A stretch of DNA of 64,000 nt from Sweltsa coloradensis (taxonomy: Eukaryota > Arthropoda > Insecta > Plecoptera > Chloroperlidae). The DNA lies in contig JAMZAV010000008.1 of assembly GCA_024449915.1 (NCBI GenBank), forward strand, positions 62,001 through 126,000. Reading direction: 5' to 3'. Of the stretch, positions 39,901 to 54,553 are shown one piece after another; position 1 is the first letter of the stretch, and each line of letters opens with the position of its first letter. Below the pieces are notes generated by a model. It did not search any database. It was given only the letters and a program-made list of their open reading frames with translations, and was not told the DNA's origin. The position numbers and the translations under genes are program-made.

Positions 39901-42900
39901 TCAACAAGGATGATACAGAATGATTTTGGTGGCCCTGGAATAATATTGACAGAGAAAATGTGCTATTGCCTGTGCTAGTTAAAAGAGTAAGCTTTAAGTT
40001 TCATAGGTTGGTGTGCAATCAATAAAACGAATATTGTAATAGCTAGGCCGCTAAGCGAACGATTTTTTCTCACGTTGATGGATGAGCTTTTTTAATTACG
40101 TTTTTAAGTGGGATCTCATTACTTTTTCTATAGTAACTTGATATTACTTGTTAATTATACACCTGTAAAAGGCTTATATTAAAACCTTTATTTCTATCAA
40201 TTTTGACCAACTTTTCCAACTTTTCTTTCAAAAGGTACTACATCACCATAATCTTAATGTCAATGTAAAATATTAACGTTCATAGCCCCACCCGTTTGGT
40301 CAGAATCGGCCCAAATTTCACGAAAATATCGTTATTAAAAACCCGGGAAAAAATCGAAATAAAAGTACGATTTCTATGAGAAATATTTCTTCAAATGTCT
40401 ATTAAATCAGAAATCATATAATTAAAGTGATTATAAATGTTCCCATAAAGTTGCATCAAGATCGGAGTAGCCGTTTGCCAAATATCACGAAAATATCTCA
40501 TTTAAAATCGTAAAAATTCGTTAAAGTACTATTATCATAATAAATATTTGATCGATTGTACCCAAAAATATGGCAAGTCTAAGTTCAAAGATTTCGAAGG
40601 TCTCCTCAAATTTTCATCAAGATCGCATATTCCGTTTGCCCGGTAGAGCGCGAACAAACAGACAAAAATACAACCACCCCCCCCCCCCCCAAAAAAAAAA
40701 AAAAACGACCGAGCTAAATTTTTTCACGTTTGTCAGTGAAATTGAAGTCTCCGCTCCGCTCATCCAATTAGATAGTGGTACATGCCAGATAAATTTAATT
40801 CCGGGTACTGAAGGTAAACACGTAGAATAAATTTATAACCATCTTGAGCTAATTCTTTGGGCACACAAAAAGTCAAAGTTGTACTTATGTGTATTTTACA
40901 GCAATTCTTTTTCTTAGATTCACTACAAAGAAAAATAGTAGGCTTACTCGGATATAAATTCAAACAACAATTTTAAGGATTCCCTCAATTTTACTCAAAC
41001 TCAGGAGATGTGAGGAAAAACACATGCGTGGAAGCAAATGATCGTAACTGAGTGATTAATTTACAGACTGGCTAACCTGATAGTTCGGCGATCCGCTCAT
41101 TGTTAATAGCCACGTACAGACGAGGGATATAGGTACGTGAGCCGTTGTTTCTGCCCATCCGCGTCTTCAAGCTGATCTGAGCGTCTAAATGTTTCTCACC
41201 GTTAATATCCAAACCAAAGTTCAGATATTTATCATTCTCGGTGTTTTTGTACGTTCCTGAGTGAAAGATCATTATTTAATATAAAATGAAGGTGTTTAAA
41301 TATTTTCAATAAACATGACTGAGCAATAGCAAAACATACAATAACATATTTTAACGGAATTATATTAATACGTGATTTAATTTATATCTTCTTTTCATTT
41401 TTAATCACTATTCTAACGAATTATATATTTTGAAAGCCAAAGTACATTTTTTATGAACAAAGTACAACAAAAACAACCATAATCAAGTCAATAAATGCAA
41501 TTAACAATACGAAAGTGTTGTTCAAGAAAATTGTGAAGCACACATAATAAATAAGTAATCAGTGATACAAACTTACCAAACGCCACAAACTTGTTGTCAG
41601 CCGATTGAAGAACCAAAGTCAGGTTTTGACTTTGCATATCCAAATTCAATTTCGCGCTCAACTCTCTTTTTATTTTCGATCCAGGTGTATCAAACATGAA
41701 ACTAATATGAGTCGTTGTCTGTGAATGAAACGTTTATTACAATTAGTTGCTTTAATTGGTACAATCGACACATCTTATAAGATGTATTTATATGTGGTAT
41801 GAGAGCATGATGCCTTTAAATTAATTTTGAATGTTTAGGCATACAGTAATATTTAGTAAACGCAGCCAGTTGTTGAATTTATTCTAGTATGCAGTACAGT
41901 TGAGAATAAAATGGTTAATGCTTAAAATACAAATATTATTGGTTGTGGTATTTGTATTTATGTTTTGAGATAGATAAATTCGTGAGAGGACAAGATCGAG
42001 TTTTCTGTTTATATTTTTGAATATTTATTCAACACAACAACATATTTTCGCCTGCTGATGGTGCCTGCAGCTAGTTTTAATTGTCACCTTATTCACAGTG
42101 TGTTTTTACCTTCCGGGACTCATCAGGCGAATTGTAGCTCCTTACAATTATCCATTTACACGAAAAATAAAACTAACTACACATAACCACATAACCAAAC
42201 TTGTGGTGAAGCTAATTCTGCTTACATATTGTCATCATCAGCAAGTTTATTTTAAACACAATTTATTCAGGCATACAGTTACAGATACACCGGTCAGCAC
42301 AACCATTGAGGACTTCCTTCAAGCTTGAGTGCTTCGACTGATCAGAAACTAAACAAAGTTACTTTTTTAATGGAGTCTTCACTTACGTCTGTAGATTCCC
42401 ATTTATACTCCAGCACGTATTTCTTTGCCGAGAGATCCGCTTTCCTTAGAGACAGACCGAAGTTTGTGGGGCCGTTGAGGATGGCCTTGGACGCGTTGAG
42501 CTCTGCTGAGGCGTTGGGGAAGTGGAAGTCCAGGCAGAGGTTGAGCCCCAGAGTGCGATCCAGTGAGGGCCAGCTGCACAGCAGCTTCTCCACGCGGTTC
42601 TCCGTGATGCCGGCTTGGACCTCCTCCTCTTCGCCCTTCATCACGACCAACTCTGATCTTCACGAAGAACATGATTACTCACTTCAGTTTAACTTATCAA
42701 TCAATCAAAATTACAATATTGGTAAGCCTTAATTTACCTAGTTAAAAGTGCGCACAATTAAATCATAACTACGAACATAAAAACGAAAACAAAATTAAAT
42801 TCAAGTACGAATTTATTACCTTAATATACCATATTTTTTAGAATGGAATCAGAGTTGCATGCACGTGTTGCCATCTGTCAGTGCAAATAATTTCCTTTCA

Positions 42901-45900
42901 AACGAATGAGTTCAGAGTATGATGGAAATATAATATTACAAAACACTCGTTAATACCTGCTTAAATATAATTATTAAAATGCATTGAGTAAAATGATCTG
43001 TGGCAGGGATGATTTCCAAAATAATTGCAAATTTAATGAAAAAAAATGAGAAATATTATGATCAAAATAGATTTAGTAAAATGATCAGTATAAGTGATGA
43101 TTTCCAAAATTATTGCTGTTATTTCTTTAGAACTGTATTATTATATCTTTACATTAAAACAACAAACCTTGTCGATTTACTTTTCAATTACCTGGCACTG
43201 ACGATGTCCGTTCTGTCCTTGGGCAAACTGAACTCCACGCTTACGAGCTTGCTGCCCCGCACCTTGACAAGACCCTCGACTGCGGCCGAAGAATACAGAT
43301 TAGTCTTGAGTTTAATTCCAGTGCTGGCGTAGTAGGCGTCCAGTCCCATGGATCCAACCACGTCTATGGCAACACTGAAAGTCACAAATAATAATTATTA
43401 TTATTACAAAATGGGGTATAGGTCGATGACTTTGACTTGTTCGTAGGCTGGAGGAAATATGTCTAAGAAAAATAACTTATTTCTTTTCAGGACCCGGATT
43501 CATGTACGTTGCAATTGACAGCTGTCGAAGTCATTATTTATCATTGTCTTAGAGCGGTTTTCTCAAATATCACTTGCAAATTTGTGATTGTCCGGAATAT
43601 AAACTTATCCAGGGTGCGAATTGACGTCTTGGCAGAGGGGGCGATGTTCAATTATAGGGGGTATAAGAGATGAAGCCCCAACCGCCGGAGGCAAAAATAT
43701 TTTGGGGGTATTTTTGCCCTCGAGATGGCTTTAGAAGCGATCTGAGGTATTTTTTTGAAAGGAATATTTGCCCTCGAGATGGCTTTAGAAGCGATCTGAG
43801 TATTTTTTTGAAAGGAATATTTGTAAATTGACCATTTATTAACATTACGAGATAAAGTCATTTGATATGATATGAGATGACTTGGATATCCAGAGGTGGG
43901 GAATTAGCCATCCCCGGCGGAGATACCTTTCAGTAAAACAGAGCCAGGGATGAAATTACCAGAGGGGGTGAATCCCCCATCCCCCCCGTCAATTTGTATG
44001 TTACAAGTTACCCCTGGAGGTTAAGTCTTGAGCCCACTCGTTTCAACCCTTATCGTTCCGAGTCGCGTTATCGTTTCAAGTCACTCAAAATCGCCAAATC
44101 GGTAGTCTTGGGGACAAGTCCACGAGTCGATTGGTGACTTGGAACGATTTTTTATTCAGTTTCAAACCACGAGATATTTGTTGGTGAGTTGGATGATTTT
44201 AGTCGACTTGAGTCACTTGACTGCCACCTCGGAAGTTTTATATGCGAAAATAAAAATTATATACGCACATGAGGTGCATATAGATGTAAATTACATTCAA
44301 GAAATATTGGAAGTAGGTTTTAAAAGTGTAAAAAGTACCGTTTTTGCCAACACAAAGCTTCTACGCTTATCTTTTATCAATCTGTTCAAGAATAAGCTAG
44401 GGCTGGCAAAATTTACATATTGCTGTTAGCCGAACGGTTAGCGCGCGAGACTTTTACACGAGGGGGAGCCGGTTCGGATCCCCGATGGATAAACTTTTTT
44501 ATTTGCTTTTAACAACCCTACCCTTAATGTTTATGTATTGTCTGTATTGGCTATGATTTTTATAATCGTGTAGTGCAAATTACTATAATTGTGAAGGCCT
44601 TCATCACTCCGCATTCCACAGTCGAGTTGAGCCTATCATTACAGAAATTGAAACATGGATTATGTATACTTCTAACACGCAAATTAAAAATGTATTTGCA
44701 CCATTCAATTGGGGAAAACATAAGGAATACATTCCCAGGATTATTAAAAAAATAAAAAAGTGGGAGTTCTGGGAATAGAACCCCGATCGTTTGGTTAAAA
44801 AGCAAGAACACTAACCACTACGCCAAGACGATGCGATGCCTTCGCACCCTATATAAACCCTTTATAAACGCACATTGATTCGCATAGCGGAATGACTTTA
44901 AAAATGTTTTTGCCGTGGTTGATCAATAGAAATTAAAACTATATACAAAGCTTAAAATAATTTATGAAAGATATGTAAAATAATGCCAACGTTTGAAATG
45001 TAACAACGTTTTCTATTGGTCGTTATGGATTTGTTGGGGGCGGGGTCTCAAACCGATGAAAATCAAGTCACCCGTCGATAAAACTACTTGTGACTCGGTG
45101 GGACTCAAGACTACCAAACCAAGTCACATTTGAATTGATGGCAGGTGACATAGAATGAGTGACTTGACTCACTTCTCTACTCGACACGGACCTCCTGGAG
45201 TTGACAATTGTACAGGTATCGTTCTCTACCTGACTAACTAGGTATATGTTTGGAAGAGATGCCGTAAGGAAATTTGAAAATGACTCAATCAAAGTGTTTG
45301 CGTTGTAACTCTCAGGATGGACAATGTCTGGGATTGAACTGGCGACCGCCAAATAAAGCCTCGCGCACTTCTGCATGAGCTACCCTATCGGTAATGCGAT
45401 AGTCACTTGTCAACATGGGTTTTACTCTAGCGGTGGAGAGTAATAGATAGGCCAGAGTTGAGCCTCCGTACCTGGGGCGTAGTTTTCCCTCCAAGTCCAT
45501 CTCATAATTCTTCCTAAAGTCTGCAGCCCGCAGCATTCCTGACATCTTGAGGTTGACTGCCGCTGTCCCCACTGCGCTGAGTGTCACTGGAAGACCGATC
45601 CCGGTTGGGACGATGTAGCTCGTATCCAGGAACAGCACTGTCTTGTTATAGCTCACTTCCTAGGAAGCAAACATATTTAATATCGCATTTCTAGCGTTTC
45701 AATACAACTCTGGATAAACAAGGTTTTGATACAGAATGCAGGGACGTTTTCTGGAACGCTTTTGAGGGATCGATTGTTTAAAGGGGTTATTTTTTGCAGC
45801 AGAAAGTCAAGTTAGAATGTAGGCGTGTTGCTGTGTGTTTCTTTGCATGGAGCACATTTTAAAATATTTGTTTTCAATATGCTGACTGTAAATAGGACAC

Positions 45901-48900
45901 CAACGAGCTATTTTTCAGTTACTTCCAAAGTTTATGTATAGGAGACAATATGAAATGTTAAAATGTTCTCTTAGCACGGCAGACATAAATACATTGTATG
46001 ACAACAACCTACCAAAGAATCAATATTTTGGTGAGAAAATTAGAGGTCGAAAAGTGGTCGAAAATGTTTTGTGAAATTTGCTAGATTTGGCTATCAAGCG
46101 ATTTTTTAAATAGACTAGGAGCATTGTAAAAAAAAGTTAGCCAAAGCTTATCCAACAACTTAATGTGTTAGAATTTCTCTGAATACATATGTCAAAGTAA
46201 TAAAGAAACAAGTAAGTAAAAGAGTAACAAAATAACAAAGTAACTAGTAAGTATCACAGTAACAAAATAACAAAGACACAGGTAGTACGATCAAAGAAAA
46301 GTTTGGTTATTATAGTATGTCCAGTGTAATATGTTCATATTATCTGCTAAAGATTAATGACTGTATTTTGAAGAATATTTTACCTTTCCAGACAAAAGTT
46401 GTTTCAGCTTCTCCCATGGGTTTACGGACGCCAAAGCTGCTCGTATCTCACTATCACCAACTAGAGACTTGTAGGCAATGTCGTTGCCAAAGATTTTCAT
46501 TCCTAAAATAGCCTGGAATTAAAAAAAGACACACATAAAATGGGATTTTATATATTTAGATGATTGTATGGTTATTTAAATATGCATAATAAAATACCTT
46601 TGGATTGTCAAAGTTGTTGTCTATTACATTTGGCAACTCGTTAAATTTTCTATCAAGATCTTCTGGAACACTTCTGATGAAACGCACTTTTTCTTGATAC
46701 TTCTCTATTTGGTTACCGATGGCCTTGGCACTTAAAGGACCCTTATGGCCAAACATAGTCTCAACATAATGTTCGAACCCTTCCATTCGACCGGCTACCT
46801 TCAAAAAATCACAAAACAATAGTGAACATTAGTAAATAAATAAACTTAAAAAATATTTTTTTCAACGTGATTGAGAGTCCAACATACCTCAAATACATTA
46901 ATCGACTCTCCAAACAAGTCCACTGTGAGGTTGAGCATTCCTGAACGCGGTAGATAGGACTTTGGTGAAAAAATGACGTTGCTGTCAAGATTTCCGCCAA
47001 CGTTGTATTCATCAAAGAACATGGAGCCCTCGTAGTTTCTCGAAAACTTTCGGAGATCACTGTTAAATTTGTCCAAAAGGTCTTTGTCTTGTAGAAGACC
47101 TTGGATTTCAATTCGACTGGGGATTGAAGATGATAGAAGATTTTTTAGATGACTCCAGACAAACGACCCAACTAGAGGAACAAAAACAAACACCACTTTA
47201 TAAGGATAACTCTTCGTAAAATATTCATTCTCAGAGAGAGTTTTTAAAAGTGATAACCCTTCCGCAGTTCTTGAAATAAACATAGGTAAGCAACATCATA
47301 TTGGTTTGTGAGAACACTCAATTATCTGGAACCTGTTGCAACAGGAATACAACAAATGCATTAGTGACAGTGTTTGTTTGGCCTACATCAACTACGAAGA
47401 GGCTGCCGCAAAAGGAAGCCACGCACATGCAAGTAATAAGCGAACATTAAACCAACGTATTTGTTGGGTGTGTCTGGAAATAAATGGTGAGGCGAGCACG
47501 CAAGTGAAGCCTTTGTCCTCGAGACTACGATGATAAGAGAAGAATGCTTCTTTTATTAGAGATAAGCGTTGCTCAAATGTTTCGACACTTGGAAAGGTAG
47601 ACAAATAAACTATGTCAAATAGGTGTAAGGTATGAATAAAGCCATAAGGTAGACAGAGGAGAACTTGTACTTAACAAAATTTAAGATGATAACGATATTT
47701 GGATTTTGTGTCCAATATGAAAAGTTTCTATGAGCTGGTGCTTTTGGGAAGAGCTAGGATTTGAACCAGAAAAGAAGACATCTGGTTTTACGACTTATGT
47801 ATTAAGATCACACTTACTACTACGGCCTAACCATTCAATACATAGTGTGCATACAATATAAGTAAAAGGTGTAGGTTCATCAACATTATTGTTAAAAAAT
47901 GTGATTACCGCAAAAAAGTGCGATTAAACACCATTTTTCTTTAATATCAGCTGTAACATTGTTCAATTATGTTATACCAAGTACCACGTATGTATTTGAA
48001 TAAAAAAAGTTTTCCCGTTAGCAAGCTTTTCTACCGAGTACAATGAATACTTTAACAAACAAAGCACTCAGAATGGAAGTGTCATTTGAGCTCAGCCTAC
48101 TCGCTTGGGTCGTTTCAATAAAAAACAAGAGCTTGTCTAAACCCAAAACCGAGGTTTGCAATCGTAACGGTAATTCTCTGTTATCGGTTTTCCATTCGAA
48201 GGGATTAGCGCACCTTGTTTGAATGCCGCCATTTTGTTATTTATTCCGTTGAAATTTCACAGCTTGTATAAGCCGGTCGCCACTCAAAACATGACAGAGT
48301 AAACCCTATCTCCCACGTAGACACAAACTGAGCATTCGGTTAGTGAAATTATGTTTAAGTACGGAAGCATTTTAACAAAATACTGGATATCATAAGTATT
48401 GTCGTAAAACGCTATACTCAACTCACTATATACTCATTAATATACTCGTTATGATCGCTGACAAAATCACTATTATTACTTTTGAGGGAAGACTTAAGTC
48501 TAACTATTCTAACTATCCCTTGTATTTTGATTGTCAACCTACGCATTTTAAGTCAACGTCTTAGATATTAAGATTGGAGTGGAATATTACTGCAAACTCT
48601 AACCAAATAAATATAGTTTGTTTTGATAATATTTTATGGAGATTAAACGACTCCACTGCCTGTCGTACAATAAAACAATAATATAACCTGCAAATTAATA
48701 ATCAAAATACAACAAACAACAACAATCAATCAACAGCAGGTCAAGATGATGGGAGATGGTGGCAATTGATGCTCCTTTTCCAAGAACTGAAGCTTACAGG
48801 CTATTTTATCTTCGTGCTACAAGACTGTGGAGGGAACTTCCTATGGATCTGGCTCTCAACATGAAGGCACTGGATTTCAAGAAACTTATTCGGGAATCAA

Positions 48901-51900
48901 TAAAGTAGGGGTTCACACTTTCATTATTAATTATTGTCACCTTCTAATTCTATTATTTTCTAAAAGAGATTTGTAAAACTTTTATCATTATTCTTTTCAA
49001 TTCAAATGCTGTATATTTTGATGTGATCAATGTTATAAGCTAGGCTCATAATGCTAGTTGTTTGAATGTTTGTACTGTGGGTTTTATTGTGTTAATTGTT
49101 GAGTTTATATTATATAGTTTTTGATTATCTATTTTTGTTAAAAACTTTTGCAAAGCACATTATTGTTAATTTTAATTACCTACTTAAATATCAATTTATT
49201 TATTTTTCCGATTTAGGGATATCACACACAATTCTGTGATTAAGGGCTATACTCGTGATATTCCTAATGATTGTACCAATGATCATTGAATAATAATAAA
49301 TAAATATACAAATCGATTTTGATTAATAAAGCACATATCGATTACATACCTCAAACAGTATTCGGTTTCAATATTAATTGACTTTAAAAGAAAAGTTCTT
49401 TCCTTGGTAAAAGTACTATTTAATGTTACATGTTTATTCGTCTACTTAGTTAAAGTACACATTTCGCTTGCCTACTATTACATAGCTGTCAATTACAAGC
49501 ATATAAGCATTAATTATTTGAAAATACTATTGATAAGGGGTTTCTTACTAGTTTTGGAACATACAAATCCACTTACTATTTTTATTAAATTTCAGAATTT
49601 ATTTAAATAAATCCAAAAATGTTTGTTATTGACTATGTCCATTATAAAAGCTTTTGTTTTTGTTTATATGGGATTAATATTAAGTGTAGTACACTTGTGA
49701 TGCCAGGATAACACACAACGAGTATACTGGAGTCTCTTGCATATAAGATGAGTGACAGGTTCCAACTCACCCTGGTTTACTTCTTCCTCTTGTAGGGAGT
49801 GTCTTATGGTTGTTACTACCAGGTAGTTGGGGCATCGCATCACTTGTAAGTAGGAGGCTATCCGAATCTCGGGGTCCACCGTCTGGTTGCGAAAGATCTC
49901 TAGGAAGTAGTTCCTATCAACCTGGCAAGAAAACCGCCTGAAATCAGTACACATTAATCACAATTATTTGAGGGAAAGAAACGTTAGATTAATTGCTTCT
50001 GAGTTCACATCTTTTTCCAGCCTAATAACCTGGTACGTCAATGCACTTGACTTTGAGTCGTCTGAAAGGGGTACTCAGGTGGGGGGGGGGGGGGGAGATA
50101 ACTTTCCTCACACTAAAAAGAACCTGAGATAATACGATTGATCACAAAAGAGTGTGAAGTAACTAAATCTGTAACCATTAACATTTTTAGTCTTAAATGT
50201 CAATTTATACATAATGCTATTTGTGTCTTACATCTAGTCTGCAGGTCACAATGTACTAAACCATTAGTAGCTTGATAATACAAGTTAAAATGATCAAACC
50301 ATTGAACTACACATAGCAAGGGTGACAATTTTAAGCAAAGTACAAAGCACAGATGGCACATTACCTGTGAGCTTCAACTGCATCTATTCTGATAACCATG
50401 GGAAGCTGGTCGTTGGCAATGCAGCCCTTCAGGTGCTCTTTCAAGCTCGGGGTAGAGATTCCTATGTTGCCCAATGCTTTCATTGCTACTTCAGTCTAAG
50501 AACAAAGACATTGCGTTTAGGTGTGGTGTGATATATATTAAAAATAACTTTATTTTATTTAAATAATTTTTTTTATATTGGATAAGCAAAACAACGCAAA
50601 ACTTTATTAATTTTCTACCCACTGGATAACAAGAAGAAATGTTCAGTGAGTGAAATTATTGTACCGTTGCCTATGCGATTCGTTACTATTATAATTTCTA
50701 AGTACATTCACATTTTTGGTTTACCATTATATCAAGTGAATATTGATGGATGAAACAATTTCAAAAGATAACAAATACCATCCCAAGATAGTATTTAAGC
50801 ATTATACCTTCATTATACCTTAGTTAAGACATATTCTGGCTTTGTGGGTTTTCTGATCTTATATTTATTACATTTTGTTTGGTATGTAATTATATTATTT
50901 TTGTACAACTTGATATATTTGTATGAAAAAAAAATTGGAAGCAAGACTAAACCCACATGAGCAAAAAGCCACAAAAATATAAGAAAAATATATTTAAATT
51001 CGTGTATATTGTTGCCAATTTCCCTGTAAGCTAAACGCACAATTAAAATATAATAATAAATGTTATGCAAGAAAAACGGTTTACTAATATATGGCAAAGT
51101 AAGTACCAAACCAGAATGGAATTACCTTTTCTTGAACAAGTCGATCTGAGTTCTTATCCTTGCAACCGTCAATAACTTGTTTCTCTAGGAAGCTGACGAT
51201 ATTCAGCACTTCATCTTGAGAGTCGCAGTTAGGATTGGTGTATTTACAATAGGTGTGCACCACAGAAGCTATGCTCAGAATGAACTGTGCGTCGGCCTTC
51301 TCGTGGTACAGTAGTGGCGTGATGATGGTGATAGTGGCCAAGTCCGGTCTGCAGCAAAGTTACATAATTATTTTATAAGAATAATTGCACATTTCCGTTT
51401 TGTTTCATTAACACTTATAGTTTCTCAGTTCAGAAATTATTATATATTAATTTTGTAACCTGCTTACACTAGTACATAAGATTGGATGGGCACAAACCAT
51501 TGATATTTAACTACTGTTAGACTAGATTAGCAGTCGGTGGTCCACTTCCGTTACAATTAGAACATCTTGAAATGACAGTTTACATGTTAATCAAATGGGA
51601 GCTATTGTAGACCGAATATTTTAAAGATGCGCCAGTTGACAGGTAGCATACTAGCCTTTAACACCAAATGATTACTAAATCCCTTATGCAAACGTCTTAT
51701 TGTTTTGTTTATTCAATATCATGCTGCACAGCTAAAACTATATCACACAATCCAGTAAAATACTTTATTGCTTTGAAAAAGCATAAATTAAAACGCCAAA
51801 TCGCCATCTTGAGCTGGATTTTCGACGCTTCAATTTGCTACGCTCGCCCTGTGCGGAAGTATTGGACACTGCTAATCTAGCCTACTATAGGGGTTTAATA

Positions 51901-54521
51901 TCAATGGGCACAAGCATAAATCGTTGATTTCACGTTAAGCAGGTTTTGCAATACTTTATTTACTTTTATTGGAATGATTAAACAATCGAATATTTAGATT
52001 TGATGTAAACATGAAAGCATTAAACTAAACTGAATTAAATAATGTAATACGCTTCAATCGAACTTATTATTTGGCCTTGTATTAGTTACGTTAAGAGAAT
52101 GCAGTGAACTAGTGGCTAATTCGCTGAATTTCGCATCGTTTGCCTGTTCGTATGATCACAGAGTACTGATTGGTGTAAACAGTCTCTCTCTCCCACACTA
52201 CACTCGTCTACACCACTATTATTTACTTATTTGCAATCAGTGACTGAGTAATTGTGCAGGGAAAAGCGTGGACTAGTACAACCAAGTTGAGGACTTAACC
52301 TCAAAATACACGCTACGTAACACTTCATTTATAAACAGTGTCACCTCACTTCATCCTCACTATCCTTACCTCGGTATGAATGCTAGTGCAAAGAGCCACT
52401 CGTGGACGATGTCACTCGAGACGCCATCTTTGAATATGATGTCCTTCATAACAGTGATCGCTGCATTGCTTCCAAGAAGGGGTAGAGCGTTTAGCACGTG
52501 TTTCCTGAAAGTAATTAGTAGTAACAATAAGCGTTTTATTACACAATGAACTTAAAAGTGGACACATGAACCTAATTGTTATTATTTATTCATAAGCAAA
52601 CACTTTACATATTATGTTTCAGTTTAGCGATATGAAGTGGATGCAGGAAGCGAACCTGAAGTCCTTACACATTTCTGTCCTGCATCCTGCATCCATCGTA
52701 AATAAAACTAAAATTAAACTAAACTAAAACTAACAAACTTACATTACATGACATGCATGTCTTTTGATGAAAATGATGAGATAAAAAGAAATCAAATACA
52801 TTAAATTGATATAAGTCAAGTAATAAAAAACGCATTTATGAATCTGGTTAGATAAAAGTGAAATACAATGATTATATTGATATGAGTATAAAAATAAGAA
52901 TAAGACTTATTGAAAATGATCAGATATGAAAAAAAATACGATCGTTAAATTGATAGTATTAGTTACGAAATAAGCATAATTACAATTTGTATTATAGAAT
53001 TGCGGTAGCACACATCCTAAAACTCTCCATTCATTATATGTCACACCGTTTAGTACAATACTGTCAAGTTTATGTTTTGCCAGTATGGTGGATGAAGAAG
53101 AAGGGTCTTATCTGTCTCCACACTCGAAGTGGACATCCTCCGACACTGTGCAATTAATAGTCTCATATAACGGCGTTAAACATATTTTGGTAGCTGCACA
53201 AAAATAAGCTCTAAATTATTTTTAATTTTTAATGAATTATCTAGAAGAGAGAGATGAGCGTTGGGAAGAAGTAGAAGCAGAAAGACCGCTGTTTTATCTT
53301 GGCAGAAGAAAATGGCGTGAGCTGTGGGGGGAAGAAGCAAGAAAGAAGTAGAAATAAAGGGAGAATTAATGGAAGAAAGAGAAATTGAAGAAAAGAGGAC
53401 ATGACAAGCCTGGCAAGCAAATGAGCATCTAGCCACTTCAACTTACGCTGGAAGCAAGGGTTTGGAAATATGTATTTTGAGAAACTTTCAATCAATCGTT
53501 TTCGGATTTCAATATTTTCTGTTAAAAATGTAAATATAAAACAAGAATTGAAAAAGTTTGATCAACTGATGGAGCGTTGAAGATGTTCAAATATTTATAC
53601 TCGATGTTTAAGTTGACTTTTTTAACCATTCTCAGGCAGTATTCGCTTAGCATTGCATTGCACAGAACAAAGACAGTTTCTATATCGATGTAGGAGAAAC
53701 GAGAATCATACGATGACAGTGCATTGAATTGAATTTCCGTGTCCGAATCAAATACGTCCACCCCAAAAAACAGCGGCATCTATGGCCCTCTCTAAAGCCT
53801 GTATTAAATCGTCATGGTTACAGCAATTCCCTATCGTTGGACAGACCAGAAGGTGATAAGGGTCTTATCTGTCTCCACACTCGCAGTGGACTTCCTTCGA
53901 CACTGTGCATTTATAGTCCCACATATAACGGTGTAAAACATATTTTGATAGTTGCACAAAAATAAGCTCTAATTTATTTTTAATTTTTAGTCAATTTTAC
54001 CTGTCCGTAGGGCAGGAAGGCTATTGCAGGGCACGTGTGGCTGTCTGTAGCCTGACACAGTGATTACTACAGAGTTGAAAGTTCAGATAAATATTACACA
54101 TAACATCAAGAAAACATGACATTTATAGAGTTAGTCGACGAGAAAGGCAAAAGGCGGATAAGGGTACTTGAAGCGTTTGCTACAATTGCCATATAATATT
54201 AATTTCTCAGAAATTTTTGGTGTTCAACAAAGTGTGTACTTACTTCCCCGAGGAGCAGATCCCCTCTGCTCTGATGACAATCTGAGTGAGCGCTGGGTAG
54301 GAGAGCAGCCGAGCAGTGTGGATGAACTTATTGAACACATCTGGATACTCGAGCTGGACGTCATCTGTGTTCAGACGGCACATGGACTTGATCAGCTCTC
54401 TGGACGCCTTCAGCTCGCCTGACGTCGGCTTGGGAGTCAGATCGTGGTCGAAGGCAAGGCCCACTCGTCGAGATATCGGCACTGTCGAACAGAAATCAAT
54501 GTCATTAGATAAAAATAGCTT

Positions 54522-54553
<32 letters not shown>

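Larger units (their letters stand above)
41257..43191. other. Introns 16-18
   Basis: AT-rich, with a short direct repeat (aaaatgatc...gatgatttccaaaat) near 42990 and 43080; nothing else. Confidence 0.4.
49938..53097. other. Introns 7 (left part) to 10
   Basis: A run of 15 G lies at 50081-50095. Otherwise nothing beyond the exons. Confidence 0.45.

Noticed and set aside
42325..42732. 135-codon plus-strand frame
   Set aside because: Opposite-strand shadow of exon 17.
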